Origin: Pollutimonas harenae
GTDB lineage: Bacteria > Pseudomonadota > Gammaproteobacteria > Burkholderiales > Burkholderiaceae_B
Direction: 5' to 3'
Length of the DNA stretch: 64,000 bases
NCBI RefSeq assembly: GCF_004153685.1
Contig: NZ_SDQD01000003.1
Location: forward strand, 62,001-126,000
Shown here piece after piece: positions 27,178-36,348 of this stretch. A program made the translations under genes and the position numbers. The first letter of the stretch is position 1. Every line of letters starts with the position of its first letter. Under the pieces are notes generated by a model that worked only from the letters and a program-made list of their open reading frames with translations, searched no databases and was not told the origin of the DNA.

Positions 27178-28296
27178 TTGTCAGTTACCTTCAGCCTAGC
27201 CCAGCGCCTTGAGGATATTAACCCCGAACACTGGGACAGCCTCGCAGGCCCGCAGCCATTCGTGCAGCATGCTTTCCTGCGTGCTCTGGACCAGACCGGA
27301 TGTGCGACACCTGCAACTGGCTGGGCTCCCCACTATTTGCTGATGCATCGTAACGATGTGCTGGCCGGTGCGCTACCGCTGTATCTGAAATCGCATTCGC
27401 GCGGCGAATATGTTTTTGATCACGCCTGGGCCCATGCTTATGAACAGCATGGCCTGGCCTATTATCCAAAACTGTTGGCAGCCATTCCATTTACGCCAGT
27501 ATCCGGCCCTCGGCTGCTGGCGGCTACACATCACGATCGCATACTGCTGGCCAAAGAGGCCATCAGGCTCTGTAAACAAAACGGATTCTCGTCGCTACAC
27601 GTGCTGTTCCCGACGGAAGTGGAGCAGGCCGCCCTGGCCGAGGCTGGCTTCCTGTTTCGATATAACGTCCAGTTTCACTGGAATAATCAGGGCTATGCTG
27701 ACATGGACGCTTTCCTGCACAGCCTGAACCAGCAAAAAAGGAAAAAACTCAAGCAAGACCGAAAAAAATCGGCCGAGGCGGGAGTGCGCTTCAAATGGCT
27801 GCAAGGCAAGCAGATAGATGACGCCACGCTAGCCTTCTTCTACCAATGCTACAGCCAGACCTATCTGGAACACGGTAACGCCCCTTATCTGAACCTGAGC
27901 TTTTTTCAGACACTGCACGCCAGCATGGTCGATAGCATGGTGATCATCGTGGCTGAGCAGAACGGACAGGCCATCGCCGCCGCGCTAAACATCCGTGATG
28001 GAAAAACGCTCTATGGCCGCTACTGGGGCAGCTTGCGCTTTATTTCGGGTCTGCATTTCGAGACCTGTTATATGCAAGGCATAGCATTTTGCATCGCGCA
28101 CGGCCTGTCGGTATTTGAAGGCGGAGCGCAAGGCGAACATAAACTCTCGCGCGGCCTGCTGCCGGTCAGGACCTGCTCGGCCCACTGGTTAGCGGATGAA
28201 CGCTTTACGCAAGCCGTGGATAACTACCTGAGCCATGAAACCCCTGCAGTCGATTCCTATCTGGATGAACTGCAGGCGCATAGCCCCTACAAGTAA
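27178..28296 (+). CDS. FemAB/GNAT-like protein (PF04339 type)
   Basis: The 372-residue protein matches the PF04339 group, distant relatives of the peptidoglycan aminoacyltransferase FemAB fold built from two GNAT domains. Characteristic blocks are DSLAGPQPFVQHAFLRALDQTG near the N-terminus, YPKLLAAIPFTPVSGPRLL at about 95-115, and KRKKLKQDRKKSAEAGVRF in the middle. The C-terminal segment GRYWGSLRFISGLHFETCYMQ is followed by FEGGAQGEHKLSRGL. The molecular substrate is unknown. No ATG is in frame before the conserved part, so the TTG at 27178 is the likely start. It ends five bases before the convergent phaR stop. Confidence 0.82.
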   Translation: MSVTFSLAQRLEDINPEHWDSLAGPQPFVQHAFLRALDQTGCATPATGWAPHYLLMHRNDVLAGALPLYLKSHSRGEYVFDHAWAHAYEQHGLAYYPKLLAAIPFTPVSGPRLLAATHHDRILLAKEAIRLCKQNGFSSLHVLFPTEVEQAALAEAGFLFRYNVQFHWNNQGYADMDAFLHSLNQQKRKKLKQDRKKSAEAGVRFKWLQGKQIDDATLAFFYQCYSQTYLEHGNAPYLNLSFFQTLHASMVDSMVIIVAEQNGQAIAAALNIRDGKTLYGRYWGSLRFISGLHFETCYMQGIAFCIAHGLSVFEGGAQGEHKLSRGLLPVRTCSAHWLADERFTQAVDNYLSHETPAVDSYLDELQAHSPYK

Positions 28297-28301
28297 AGAA
28301 C

Positions 28302-28865
28302 TTATTCTTTTTTGTCTTTGGGCGGTACCGGGTTGAACGGAAACGCCGAGAACATATTGCGTGTTTGATCCTGCATCTGATCTTGCATCTGCACGAAGAG
28401 ATTTTTACTTTGATCAACGTAGTTATTCATCATGTTTTGCAACATGGGCGACTGCACGCTCATGAACTGAGCCCACGCTTCGGGGCCAAACTGGTTCCCG
28501 TACATTCCCTTGGACTGCTCGGTCATGCGGTCCTGGATATCCATGAAAGCCTGAATATTTTTTTCAAGATAGGAGCCCATGACCCCCTGCATGGCATGGC
28601 CATAGAAACGGATGATTTGCGACAACATGGTGGGCGAGAACATGGGGACCCCACCGCTTTCTTCTTCAAGAATGATCTGCAGCAAAATACTGCGCGTGAG
28701 GTCTTCACCCGACTTGGCATCAACAACCTTGAACTCCTCGCAATCAAGCACTAACTGCTTGACGTCGGCTAAGGTCACGTAAGCGCTGGTATGCGTATCG
28801 TAAAGGCGCCTGTTTGGATATTTTTTAATCAGGCGGGTTGTAGTGTTAGCTTGAGATTGCGTCAT
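28302..28865 (-). CDS. phaR: Polyhydroxyalkanoate synthesis repressor PhaR
   Basis: PhaR binds both DNA and PHA granules and represses phasin and its own gene when no polymer is present. The 187-residue product has the N-terminal DNA-binding PHB_acc_N domain (RLIKKYPNRRLYDTHTSAYV, then VKQLVLDCEEFKVVDAKSGEDL). One PHB_acc repeat follows around FSPTMLSQIIRFYGHAMQG. The C-terminal part is rich in glutamine and methionine, likely for granule contact. It lies 55 bases after phaB and completes a phaC-phaB-phaR cluster. Confidence 0.95.
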   Translation of the reverse strand: MTQSQANTTTRLIKKYPNRRLYDTHTSAYVTLADVKQLVLDCEEFKVVDAKSGEDLTRSILLQIILEEESGGVPMFSPTMLSQIIRFYGHAMQGVMGSYLEKNIQAFMDIQDRMTEQSKGMYGNQFGPEAWAQFMSVQSPMLQNMMNNYVDQSKNLFVQMQDQMQDQTRNMFSAFPFNPVPPKDKKE

Positions 28866-28920
28866 GAATTAAGGCCGGATACCAAGTGGTGAAAACAAGA
28901 GAGAGAACAGCCAGATGCAG

Positions 28921-29658
28921 TTATCCCATGTGCAAGCCCCCATTCAGGGAAAAGTCGGCCCCAGTAGCAAAGCCCGATTCGTCTGACGCCAACCATGCCA
29001 CGATGGAGCCGATTTCTTCGGGAGCACCCAAGCGCTTGACGGGAATAGTGGCCACAATTTTTTCGAGCACATCGGGACGTATGGCACGCACCATGTCAGT
29101 ACCAATATAACCCGGGGAAATAGTGTTGACGGTAACCCCCTTGCTGGCGACTTCTTGGGCAAGCGCCATGGTAAAACCATGTATGCCTGCCTTGGCCGTA
29201 GAGTAGTTGGTTTGACCAAACTGCCCCTTCTGGCCATTTACCGAACTGATATTGATGATGCGCCCCCACTGACGATCTACCATGCCTTCGATGACCTGCT
29301 TGGTTACATTGAATAGACTGTTCAGATTGGTGTCGATGACGGCACGCCAGTCTTCCTGGCTCATTTTTCGAAACAGGCCGTCGCGAGTAATACCTGCATT
29401 ATTGACCAGCACATCAACCGGCCCCAGCTCATCAGATACCTTTGCAAATGCAGCTGCCGTGGAGTCCCAGTCGGACACATTGCCCACTGAGGCATGAAAC
29501 TTATAGCCCAAGGCGGCCTGCTCATCAATCCACTGCTTGAAATTCCGGCTAGGCCCGCATCCGGCTACTACGATGTAGCCTTCTTTGGCCAGTCTTTGAC
29601 ATATGGATGTTCCTATGCCCCCCATACCCCCGGTCACGTAAGCCAGTTTTTTGCTCAT
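28921..29658 (-). CDS. phaB: Acetoacetyl-CoA reductase (NADPH)
   Basis: PhaB reduces acetoacetyl-CoA to (R)-3-hydroxybutyryl-CoA, the monomer for PHA synthase. The 245-residue short-chain dehydrogenase shows the nucleotide motif TGGMGGIG, the NNAG motif, and the catalytic Ser-Tyr-Lys set in NISSVNGQKGQFGQTNYSTAK. The C-terminal block SPGYIGTDMVRAIRPDVLEKIV is specific to PhaB within the FabG-like proteins. A strong AAGGAG precedes the ATG. It lies 22 bases behind phaC. No phaA (beta-ketothiolase) is in the cluster. Confidence 0.95.
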   Translation of the reverse strand: MSKKLAYVTGGMGGIGTSICQRLAKEGYIVVAGCGPSRNFKQWIDEQAALGYKFHASVGNVSDWDSTAAAFAKVSDELGPVDVLVNNAGITRDGLFRKMSQEDWRAVIDTNLNSLFNVTKQVIEGMVDRQWGRIINISSVNGQKGQFGQTNYSTAKAGIHGFTMALAQEVASKGVTVNTISPGYIGTDMVRAIRPDVLEKIVATIPVKRLGAPEEIGSIVAWLASDESGFATGADFSLNGGLHMG

Positions 29659-29680
29659 TTTGTTCTCCTTGGTAATTTAC

Positions 29681-31315
29681 TCATTGCGCCCGCTGTTTTA
29701 CATAACTTCCAGGCGCATCTTCGATAGGGGTATAACGCGCATTACCAGGCTTGGCCGGAGCACGAACCAGAGACCCGGAATGCGCAACCAGCCAGTTGCA
29801 CCAATCGGGCCACCAGCTTCCGGCATGCTCATCGGCATTGGCTAGCCAGCTTTCGGGATTGCCCGGCATTTCGTCATGCCCAGCAGAGGCCTCTTGCGCC
29901 CAATAGCAACGACGCTTTTTCGCCGGTGGATTGATGACGCCGGCTATATGGCCAGAAGCACCCAGAATGAAGCGTATGGGTCCACGCAAAATATTGTTGC
30001 TGGCGTAGGCTGAATGCCAGGGAACGATATGGTCTTCGCGTGAGCTATAAATATAGGCAGGCATGGATAGCGTGCTAAGGTCGAGCTGATAGCCATCGAC
30101 CTGCACGCGACCTGGCACTTTCAGATTATTCTCAAGATAGGTATTTCGGAAATACCAGGCGAAAAACGGCCCGGGAAGATTGGTGCCGTCAGCATTCCAG
30201 TGCAAAAGGTCGAAAGCCGGCGGAGATTCGCCTTTAAGATAGTTGGCGACAACATAATTCCAGACCAGTTCGTTGGGACGCAAGAAGGAAAACGTGGTGG
30301 CCAATTCGCGGGCCGACATCAGGCCGCCCGTGCCAAGCTGATGCTCGCGCGCCTGTACCTGATACTCGTCTACGAAAACGTCAAGCACCCCGGTTTCTTC
30401 GAAATCGAGCAAGGTAGTGAGCAATGTGAGCGAACACACAGGGTCTTTACCCTGAGCATGTGCCAGTGAAAGTGCCGAAGCGAGCAAAGTTCCACCAACG
30501 CAAAACCCCAGTGCATTGATCTGCTTTTGTCGGGAAATAGAGCAAACGGCATCGATAGCCTGTAATACGCCATGTTGCAGGTAGTCAGCCCAGGTTGCCT
30601 GGTCAATGCCATCGATATCGGAAGCCAGCGGGTTACGCCACGAAACCAGAAATACGGTAAAGCCTTGCTCGACCGCATGCCGGACAAACGAGTTTTCAGG
30701 CTGAAGGTCGAGAATGTAGTATTTGTTGATGCTGGGCGGAACAAGCAGCAAGGGAATCTTGTGTACTTTGTCGGTAACAGGCGCGTACTGGATAAGCTGC
30801 ATGACTTGGTTTTGATACACCACCGAGCCAGCCGTCGTGGCGACGTTTTTCCCGAGTTCGAACTTGGACTCGTCTGTTTGACTCAACCGCCCTTTTTGCA
30901 GGTCTTTAAACAGATTGTCCAGGCCTTTGCGCAAAGACTGCCCCTCGCTTTCGAGCAACGCCTGCTGGACATCGGGGTTGCTTGCCATGAAATTGGACGG
31001 CGCAACGGCTTCTATCCATTGCATGGTGGAAAATCTCAAGCGATTACGCACGGGCTCGCTAACCTGCAGGGCGTCGACCATTTGACTCATGGCTTTGGCT
31101 GACAACAGATAGGTATGGGCGGCAAGCAGCGAGGCCGGGCTGGCTGCCCAGGCTTTGGACCCAAAGCGTCGGTCGGCCGGAGGAGCGAGGTTGCCTTGCT
31201 GCAGACTTTCGGTCATGAGCAGCCATTCGCGTGCAAATTCAGCCTGGATTTCTGCGAGTATGTCAGGCGCTATGCTTACCGGAACTGGCCATTCTGGACG
31301 AGACGGATTACTCAC
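29681..31315 (-). CDS. phaC: Class I poly(3-hydroxyalkanoate) synthase
   Basis: PhaC polymerises (R)-3-hydroxyacyl-CoA into cytoplasmic granules. The 544-residue protein has the N-terminal PhaC domain (DPQRIARS-like region replaced here by a normal PhaC_N ending SKFELGKNVATTAGSVVYQN) and the alpha/beta hydrolase core. The lipase-like box LGFCVGG holds the catalytic cysteine near residue 271, with the later SREDHIVPW and GASGHIAGVINPP supplying aspartate and histidine. Its length and lack of a PhaE or PhaR subunit point to class I. The start is a GTG at 31315 with AAGGTG about ten bases upstream. Confidence 0.95.
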   Translation of the reverse strand: MSNPSRPEWPVPVSIAPDILAEIQAEFAREWLLMTESLQQGNLAPPADRRFGSKAWAASPASLLAAHTYLLSAKAMSQMVDALQVSEPVRNRLRFSTMQWIEAVAPSNFMASNPDVQQALLESEGQSLRKGLDNLFKDLQKGRLSQTDESKFELGKNVATTAGSVVYQNQVMQLIQYAPVTDKVHKIPLLLVPPSINKYYILDLQPENSFVRHAVEQGFTVFLVSWRNPLASDIDGIDQATWADYLQHGVLQAIDAVCSISRQKQINALGFCVGGTLLASALSLAHAQGKDPVCSLTLLTTLLDFEETGVLDVFVDEYQVQAREHQLGTGGLMSARELATTFSFLRPNELVWNYVVANYLKGESPPAFDLLHWNADGTNLPGPFFAWYFRNTYLENNLKVPGRVQVDGYQLDLSTLSMPAYIYSSREDHIVPWHSAYASNNILRGPIRFILGASGHIAGVINPPAKKRRCYWAQEASAGHDEMPGNPESWLANADEHAGSWWPDWCNWLVAHSGSLVRAPAKPGNARYTPIEDAPGSYVKQRAQ

Positions 31316-31353
31316 GATACATGCACCTTACAAAATCCTCACACTTGCTTTGA

Positions 31354-31382
31354 ATGGTGGATGGCATTTGAAAACCTGTCAA
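31354..31382 (-). promoter_or_regulatory. Putative phaC promoter
   Basis: On the minus strand a perfect -35 TTGACA (31377-31382) and a weak -10 CACCAT (31354-31359) are spaced by 17 bases, about 40 bases before the phaC GTG. A small hairpin AGTCGC/GCGACT (31391-31406) lies just upstream, after the pgeF stop. The -10 matches at only three positions. Confidence 0.3.
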
Positions 31383-31416
31383 TCAGGGTAAGTCGCTATC
31401 GCGACTCAAGGCCACG

Positions 31417-32187
31417 CTAGCCGGTTCTCCATGCCAGCGTAGCCATGCGCCCCGTCGCGGCATCGCGGCGGTACGAGTAATACATGTCGGCCTGATTAAA
31501 AGTGCACTGATCACTCAGTTCTATCGTACTGACATTTGCCTTGAGCAGGCGGTGCCGCGCCAGGCCTGGCAAATCAGCCAACCATTTGCCATCCGTATTG
31601 TGAGGAATAAAGTACACGGCACTACCGGGATCGGCGCCGACAAATGCGTCGTACACATCAGCCCCCACTTCAAAACAAGACTGGCTTATGGCCGGCCCTA
31701 TCCAGGCCCGCCACGCCGTATTACCTGGCAGGCGACTGCGCAAGGCGTCCAGCGTGTTCTCGAGCACCCCCGCTGCCAGCCCGCGCCAGCCCGCATGTGC
31801 AACCCCCAAAGCCTGGCCGTCGACGCTGGCCAGCACGACGGGCAAGCAATCGGCCGTCATGATCGCCAGCACACGATTGGCTTGCAAGGTGATGGCGGCA
31901 TCGGCCACCGGTATTCCGCCCCCCTGCCCCCCCTCATCGACGGCATCGGCATCGAAGACCTGTGCCCCGTGCACCTGCTTCAACCAGACCGGATTGCCAG
32001 GCAATATGGCACGTAAACGCTGACGGTTATTATCGACGGTATCGGCGGCGTCACCCGCATGCGCCCCCAGATTGAATGATGCCCAGGGCCCGGTGCTTGA
32101 CCCGCCCTGCCGGGTAGTGCAGAAATAGTTGATGCCCGGCCACGGTTGGCCGCTTACTGTGGGTAGGGCTGGTATCAGGTGTTCCAT
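31417..32187 (-). CDS. pgeF: Multicopper polyphenol oxidase-like purine nucleosidase/phosphorylase (YfiH family)
   Basis: The 256-residue protein is a YfiH-family member. The three metal-site residues are H73 in KQVHGAQV, C114 in TADCLPVVL and H131 in VAHAGWRGL. Older annotation calls the family laccase; characterised members act on purine nucleosides or, in E. coli, edit misincorporated L-serine in peptidoglycan precursors (PgeF). It overlaps the end of rluD by 13 bases, a pairing widely conserved in Proteobacteria. The gene is followed by phaC after 101 bases. Confidence 0.92.
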   Translation of the reverse strand: MEHLIPALPTVSGQPWPGINYFCTTRQGGSSTGPWASFNLGAHAGDAADTVDNNRQRLRAILPGNPVWLKQVHGAQVFDADAVDEGGQGGGIPVADAAITLQANRVLAIMTADCLPVVLASVDGQALGVAHAGWRGLAAGVLENTLDALRSRLPGNTAWRAWIGPAISQSCFEVGADVYDAFVGADPGSAVYFIPHNTDGKWLADLPGLARHRLLKANVSTIELSDQCTFNQADMYYSYRRDAATGRMATLAWRTG

Positions 32188-33134
32188 GCGACGCCATCCA
32201 GAACGTGCTGAAAGTCAGCGGCCAAGGCCGCCGCAAACGAGACCCGCCGGTCGCTGCCGTAATCATCGAAGCTCAGCGCCCTGGCATGCAGCAACTGCCG
32301 CGAGGCGCTCCCCAATGGCTTGCCTCCGTACAATGTGTCGGCCACCAGGGGGTGGTGCAAGCTCATCATGTGCACACGTATCTGATGTGTACGACCGGTC
32401 TCGAGTTTGCAGACTACTTCTGTGACATTGGCATCATCGATATTTCCCGTACGCCCCGGATGGTAATGCGTTATGGCTGCTTTAGGCGCAATAGCGGGCT
32501 CCACGGCCATCCGGACAGGCACCCGGGTATCACGACCTATGGCCAGCCTGACACTACCCGGCCGGGTCAGCAGGCCATGCACCAGAGCAATATATTCACG
32601 ATTTACGCTGTGGGCCTGCAGCTGACGGATGAGATGCGTCTGGGCTTTTTCGTGACGCGCCACCACCAGCAAGCCCGAGGTGTCTTTGTCGAGCCGATGC
32701 ACAATACCTGCGCGAGCAACCGTGGCGAGCTCGGGAAAGCGATAAAGCAGGCCATTTAGCAAGGTGCCATGCCAGTTTCCGGCGCCTGGGTGGGTGACCA
32801 GTCCTGCCGGCTTGTTCACGACAATCCAGTCGGCACTTTGGTCTACCACTTCAAAATCGACGTCTTCGGGAGTAAATGCCAGCGCCTCGGGGGGACTTTG
32901 CTCCCAGACGACCAGCCTGTCGCCCGGATTGGCCATTTGCTTGACACGGCCTGGCTGGCCATTGACCAGCACATGCCCGCCTTCTATCCAGCCCTGTAAC
33001 CTGCTGCGGGAATGCTCGGGAATCAGCCGCGCAATAACCTTATCGAGCCGCTCGGGCATAGCCGTGTACGGCACCAGGAACTCCAGCGGATCAGGTGCCG
33101 CCAAACTTTCTTTGTTGATATCTGTGTCAGTCAT
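32175..33134 (-). CDS. rluD: 23S rRNA pseudouridine(1911/1915/1917) synthase RluD
   Basis: RluD makes three pseudouridines in helix 69 of 23S rRNA, important for subunit joining and termination. The 319-residue product has an N-terminal S4 domain (RLDKVIARLIPEHSRSRLQGWIEGG) and the catalytic core with the aspartate D149 in HRLDKDTSGLLVVAR. The later KLETGRTHQIRVHM block is also present. It is divergent from bamD across 49 bases, the usual arrangement in beta- and gammaproteobacteria, and overlaps pgeF by 13 bases. Confidence 0.96.
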   Translation of the reverse strand: MTDTDINKESLAAPDPLEFLVPYTAMPERLDKVIARLIPEHSRSRLQGWIEGGHVLVNGQPGRVKQMANPGDRLVVWEQSPPEALAFTPEDVDFEVVDQSADWIVVNKPAGLVTHPGAGNWHGTLLNGLLYRFPELATVARAGIVHRLDKDTSGLLVVARHEKAQTHLIRQLQAHSVNREYIALVHGLLTRPGSVRLAIGRDTRVPVRMAVEPAIAPKAAITHYHPGRTGNIDDANVTEVVCKLETGRTHQIRVHMMSLHHPLVADTLYGGKPLGSASRQLLHARALSFDDYGSDRRVSFAAALAADFQHVLDGVAWNT

Positions 33135-33183
33135 GGCGACAAATCATATAATCAGCCTGCATGCTAACACCAAGGACGCTTTT

Positions 33184-34032
33184 GTGACTCGTACCAAGCT
33201 GAATCAATCCCGATTTTCCAGCCTCACCCGGCTGGGGCATACCGCGGTCGCCCTCATAGCCGTCATCCTCATTGCCGGATGCAGCTCAACCAAGGTTGAG
33301 GTAGACCCCACTACCGGCTGGAGCGCCGAGCGCCTATACGAGGATGCGCGCACTGAAATCAGTGCCGGAAACTGGAGCGACGCTCGCACCCGCCTGGAGG
33401 CCATTGAAGCTCGCTACCCGTTTGGCGGGTACGCTCAGCAGGCGCTCATCGACCAGGCTTATGTCAACTGGAAAGACAGCGAACCCGAACAGGCGCTGGC
33501 TGCCATCGATCGCTTCCAGCAACAATACCCGAACCATCCGGGTACAGACTACATGCTTTACCTGAAGGGCCTGGTCACTTTCACACCGCCCAGCGCCTCG
33601 TTCATGAACATCACCCGCCAAGACCCGAGCGAGCGCGACCCAAAAGGCTTACGCGAATCGTATGATTCATTCAACGAACTTATCGCCCGCTATCCCGACA
33701 GCCGCTATACTGCCGATGCAAAAAAACGCGTCGCCTGGCTAGTGAATACGATTGCCCAGAACGAAGTGCATGTAGCCACCTATTACTATGAGCGTGGCGC
33801 TTATGTGGCAGCAGTCAATCGCGCACAGACTGTTATTACCGATTTCCAGGGTGTGCCAGCATCCGAAAAGGCGCTCTACATTATGGTTTTGGCCTACGAC
33901 AAGCTCCAGCTTCCTGATCTGCGCGACGATGCCAAACGAGTGCTTGATCAAAACTTCCCCAACAGCAAGTACTACGAGCAAGGCCTGGAAGAGCCGAGTG
34001 GCAGCGCATGGAATCCAATCAACTGGTTCTAG
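33184..34032 (+). CDS. bamD: Outer-membrane assembly lipoprotein BamD (ComL)
   Basis: BamD is the essential lipoprotein of the BAM complex that inserts beta-barrel proteins into the outer membrane. I place the start at the GTG at 33184, since AAGGA lies seven bases upstream (33172-33176) and this gives a proper lipoprotein signal. Arg/Lys-containing residues precede a hydrophobic stretch and the lipobox LIAGC, with the lipidated cysteine at C33. The mature part has TPR-like repeats (SAERLYEDARTEISAGNWSD, FGGYAQQALIDQAYV, DSRYTADAKKRVAWLVN). The product is 282 residues. A longer open frame running back into rluD is not translated. Confidence 0.95.
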   Translation: MTRTKLNQSRFSSLTRLGHTAVALIAVILIAGCSSTKVEVDPTTGWSAERLYEDARTEISAGNWSDARTRLEAIEARYPFGGYAQQALIDQAYVNWKDSEPEQALAAIDRFQQQYPNHPGTDYMLYLKGLVTFTPPSASFMNITRQDPSERDPKGLRESYDSFNELIARYPDSRYTADAKKRVAWLVNTIAQNEVHVATYYYERGAYVAAVNRAQTVITDFQGVPASEKALYIMVLAYDKLQLPDLRDDAKRVLDQNFPNSKYYEQGLEEPSGSAWNPINWF

Positions 34033-34150
34033 CTTCTTTCGCATGAAAGGCTGAATCAGATACGTATCTTATCGGCGCCGCTTACCTTGCGTCAGTAATT
34101 TCTACGCATCGCCCAGGCGCTTGATTGAAAAAAGGGGTTACCAAGAGCAG

Positions 34151-36181
34151 TCAGTCTGCATCTTGTTTCCTGAGCAAAAACTCCACTGCCTGCCCTGGCT
34201 CGCGTGTGCGCGCGAACGGTGGCAGGCCACGCCACAGCAGACGACCGTAAGGCTTGTCTATCATGCGCGTGTCGCCCACCATCAATACTCCCCAGTCCTG
34301 TTCCGATCTGATCAGCCGTCCCGCACCCTGCTTTAACGCGATGGCCGCCTCAGGCAACTGATATTCCATAAAGGGGTTACCCCCCTGGCTGCGACACAGA
34401 TTCAGGCGCGCTTCAAGCACGGGATCATCGGGCGGCGCAAAAGGCAATTTATCGATAGCCACCAGAGTCAGTGCGTCGCCAGGTACATCTATGCCTTCCC
34501 AGAAACTGGCGCTGCCAACCAGCACCGCATTGCTGCCGGCGCGAAAACGTTCGAGCAGCGCCCTGCGTGAACTTTCACCCTGGCGCAGCAGCAAACGCTC
34601 TATGTCTTCGTCTTCGAAGCGTTGCTCGAGAATTTCGGTAATTCTGTCGACCGCCCGCAGGGTCGTGCACAGCACAAGCACACCACCCTTGGATACTTTG
34701 ATCAAAGGCATCAAAGCATCGACAAACCGTTCATTGAAGTTTCTATCGCTGGGTAGCGGCAACATTTTTGGCGCATACAACACGCCTTGCGCAGCATAGT
34801 CGAATGGCGACTCCCAGCTGAGCGTTTGTGCATCCCACAAACCCAGCTGCCTGAGGAAATGACCAAAATCGCCCTTCACCGACAGCGTGGCCGAGGTCAG
34901 CACCCAGGCCTGGTCTTTACTACGATAGCGCGAAAAAATCTGTGCTACCGACAAAGGCGCGCTATGCAAGCGCATGTGATGGAGGCTGTGTTCTACCCAA
35001 CGTACCGCCGCGCCATCCTCGTTGCCCCGGCCCTCTTGCTGACCCGTGCCGGGATCAGTTTGTACCGGCTTGAGCGCATTGTGGCCCTGGCGGTCGGGCT
35101 GGGTCCATTGATAAAGCCTGGCCCGGACATCCAGGCAGGTTTTAGCCGCTGCTGCCAGATCTGGATGCTTCTCACTGACCACACCCAAGAGCTTGATGCT
35201 GTGATCCAGCACACCTAGCAACTCATCCAGTGCGGTATCAAACTCTTCCGGATTGGGAATGGCCTGAAACGTGGCTTTGCGCCCCGGCATTTTTTCGATC
35301 GGAGCGGCGGCCAGGCGTAATGCTCGCGCAGCATGTTCAATACGCTTGCCTGCTTCAGTCCAGTTGGTGGACTCGCGCGCATGGGCCAAGCCTGCGGCTT
35401 CGGTTGCGCGAGCCAGATCGAGCAACTGATGTGATGAAACGCTGCTGCCGAGAAAACGTGTAGCGATATCGGGCAGTTGATGCGCCTCGTCGAAGACCAC
35501 CATGTCGACCGTGGGCAACAAATCGGTAATCCCCTCTTCGCGCAAGGCCAGATCAGCCATGAACAAAGCATGGTTCACCACCACCAGATCAGCATCTTGG
35601 GCCTGGCGCCGCGCCTTGAGTACAAAGCAATCCCGCACATGGGGACACTCCTGGCCCAGGCAGTTTTCACGCGTGGAGGTTACCCGGCCCCAGATATCGG
35701 CGTCTTCCGGAACATCAGACAAGTCGCTGCGATCACCCGTCCTGGACTGCTGGGCAAATACCTGTATTTGGCGCAACTGGCCTATTTCGGAGCGGGACTT
35801 GAGAGCGCGCTCATCGCCCGACAGGCGCTCCAGGTGGTAATGACAGACATAGTTGCCGCGCCCTTTCAGCAAGGCAATCGAAACAGGCAGGGCCAGCGCA
35901 TTGCGCAAACGTGGCAGATCGCGCTGGAACAACTGATCTTGCAGGGTACGGGTACCCGTTGAAACCAGTACCTTGCCACCGCATAAAAAAGCGGGAACAA
36001 GGTATGCCCACGTCTTGCCGGTACCCGTGCCAGCCTCGGCGATAAGCGTGGAATGATTGCGCAAGGTGTCTTCGATCGCCTGGGCAAGCTCCAGCTGTGC
36101 CTTTCTGGAGCGATAACCCGGCACAGCTTGCGCCAAAGGCCCATCGGGGGCAAAAATATCGGAAAGTTCTTGCAAAAGCAT
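34151..36181 (-). CDS. yoaA: DinG-family ATP-dependent DNA helicase, YoaA-like
   Basis: The 676-residue protein closely resembles E. coli YoaA, an XPD/DinG-type 5'-3' helicase that works with the HolC subunit of the replicase at stalled forks. It has Walker A in AEAGTGTGKTWAY, the helicase box FDEAHQLPDIA and the C-terminal motif GSASFWEGIDVPG. Four Fe-S cysteines are visible: one in GNYVCHYHL and three in CLGQECPHVRDC. VLKARRQAQDADLVVVNHALF also matches YoaA. No strong ribosome site precedes the ATG at 36181. It is convergent with bamD. Confidence 0.9.
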   Translation of the reverse strand: MLLQELSDIFAPDGPLAQAVPGYRSRKAQLELAQAIEDTLRNHSTLIAEAGTGTGKTWAYLVPAFLCGGKVLVSTGTRTLQDQLFQRDLPRLRNALALPVSIALLKGRGNYVCHYHLERLSGDERALKSRSEIGQLRQIQVFAQQSRTGDRSDLSDVPEDADIWGRVTSTRENCLGQECPHVRDCFVLKARRQAQDADLVVVNHALFMADLALREEGITDLLPTVDMVVFDEAHQLPDIATRFLGSSVSSHQLLDLARATEAAGLAHARESTNWTEAGKRIEHAARALRLAAAPIEKMPGRKATFQAIPNPEEFDTALDELLGVLDHSIKLLGVVSEKHPDLAAAAKTCLDVRARLYQWTQPDRQGHNALKPVQTDPGTGQQEGRGNEDGAAVRWVEHSLHHMRLHSAPLSVAQIFSRYRSKDQAWVLTSATLSVKGDFGHFLRQLGLWDAQTLSWESPFDYAAQGVLYAPKMLPLPSDRNFNERFVDALMPLIKVSKGGVLVLCTTLRAVDRITEILEQRFEDEDIERLLLRQGESSRRALLERFRAGSNAVLVGSASFWEGIDVPGDALTLVAIDKLPFAPPDDPVLEARLNLCRSQGGNPFMEYQLPEAAIALKQGAGRLIRSEQDWGVLMVGDTRMIDKPYGRLLWRGLPPFARTREPGQAVEFLLRKQDAD

Positions 36182-36348
36182 TAAAAATAGAAAAGAAAGC
36201 AGGCCATGCCGCCTGAACGGCCAGCCAAACGGGGTAAAGTATGCCGTTCCCCTGAAAGCATCCAGATAAGATAATACCCGGCAATTTTTCGGACTAGGGG
36301 TCGATGTGGCAAAATGCGCCGCGTATTTCCAGTTTTTTTGATGTGTCC

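Noticed and set aside
32764-33183. N-terminal extension of bamD back into rluD
   Set aside because: The lipoprotein signal and a strong ribosome site place the start at the GTG at 33184.
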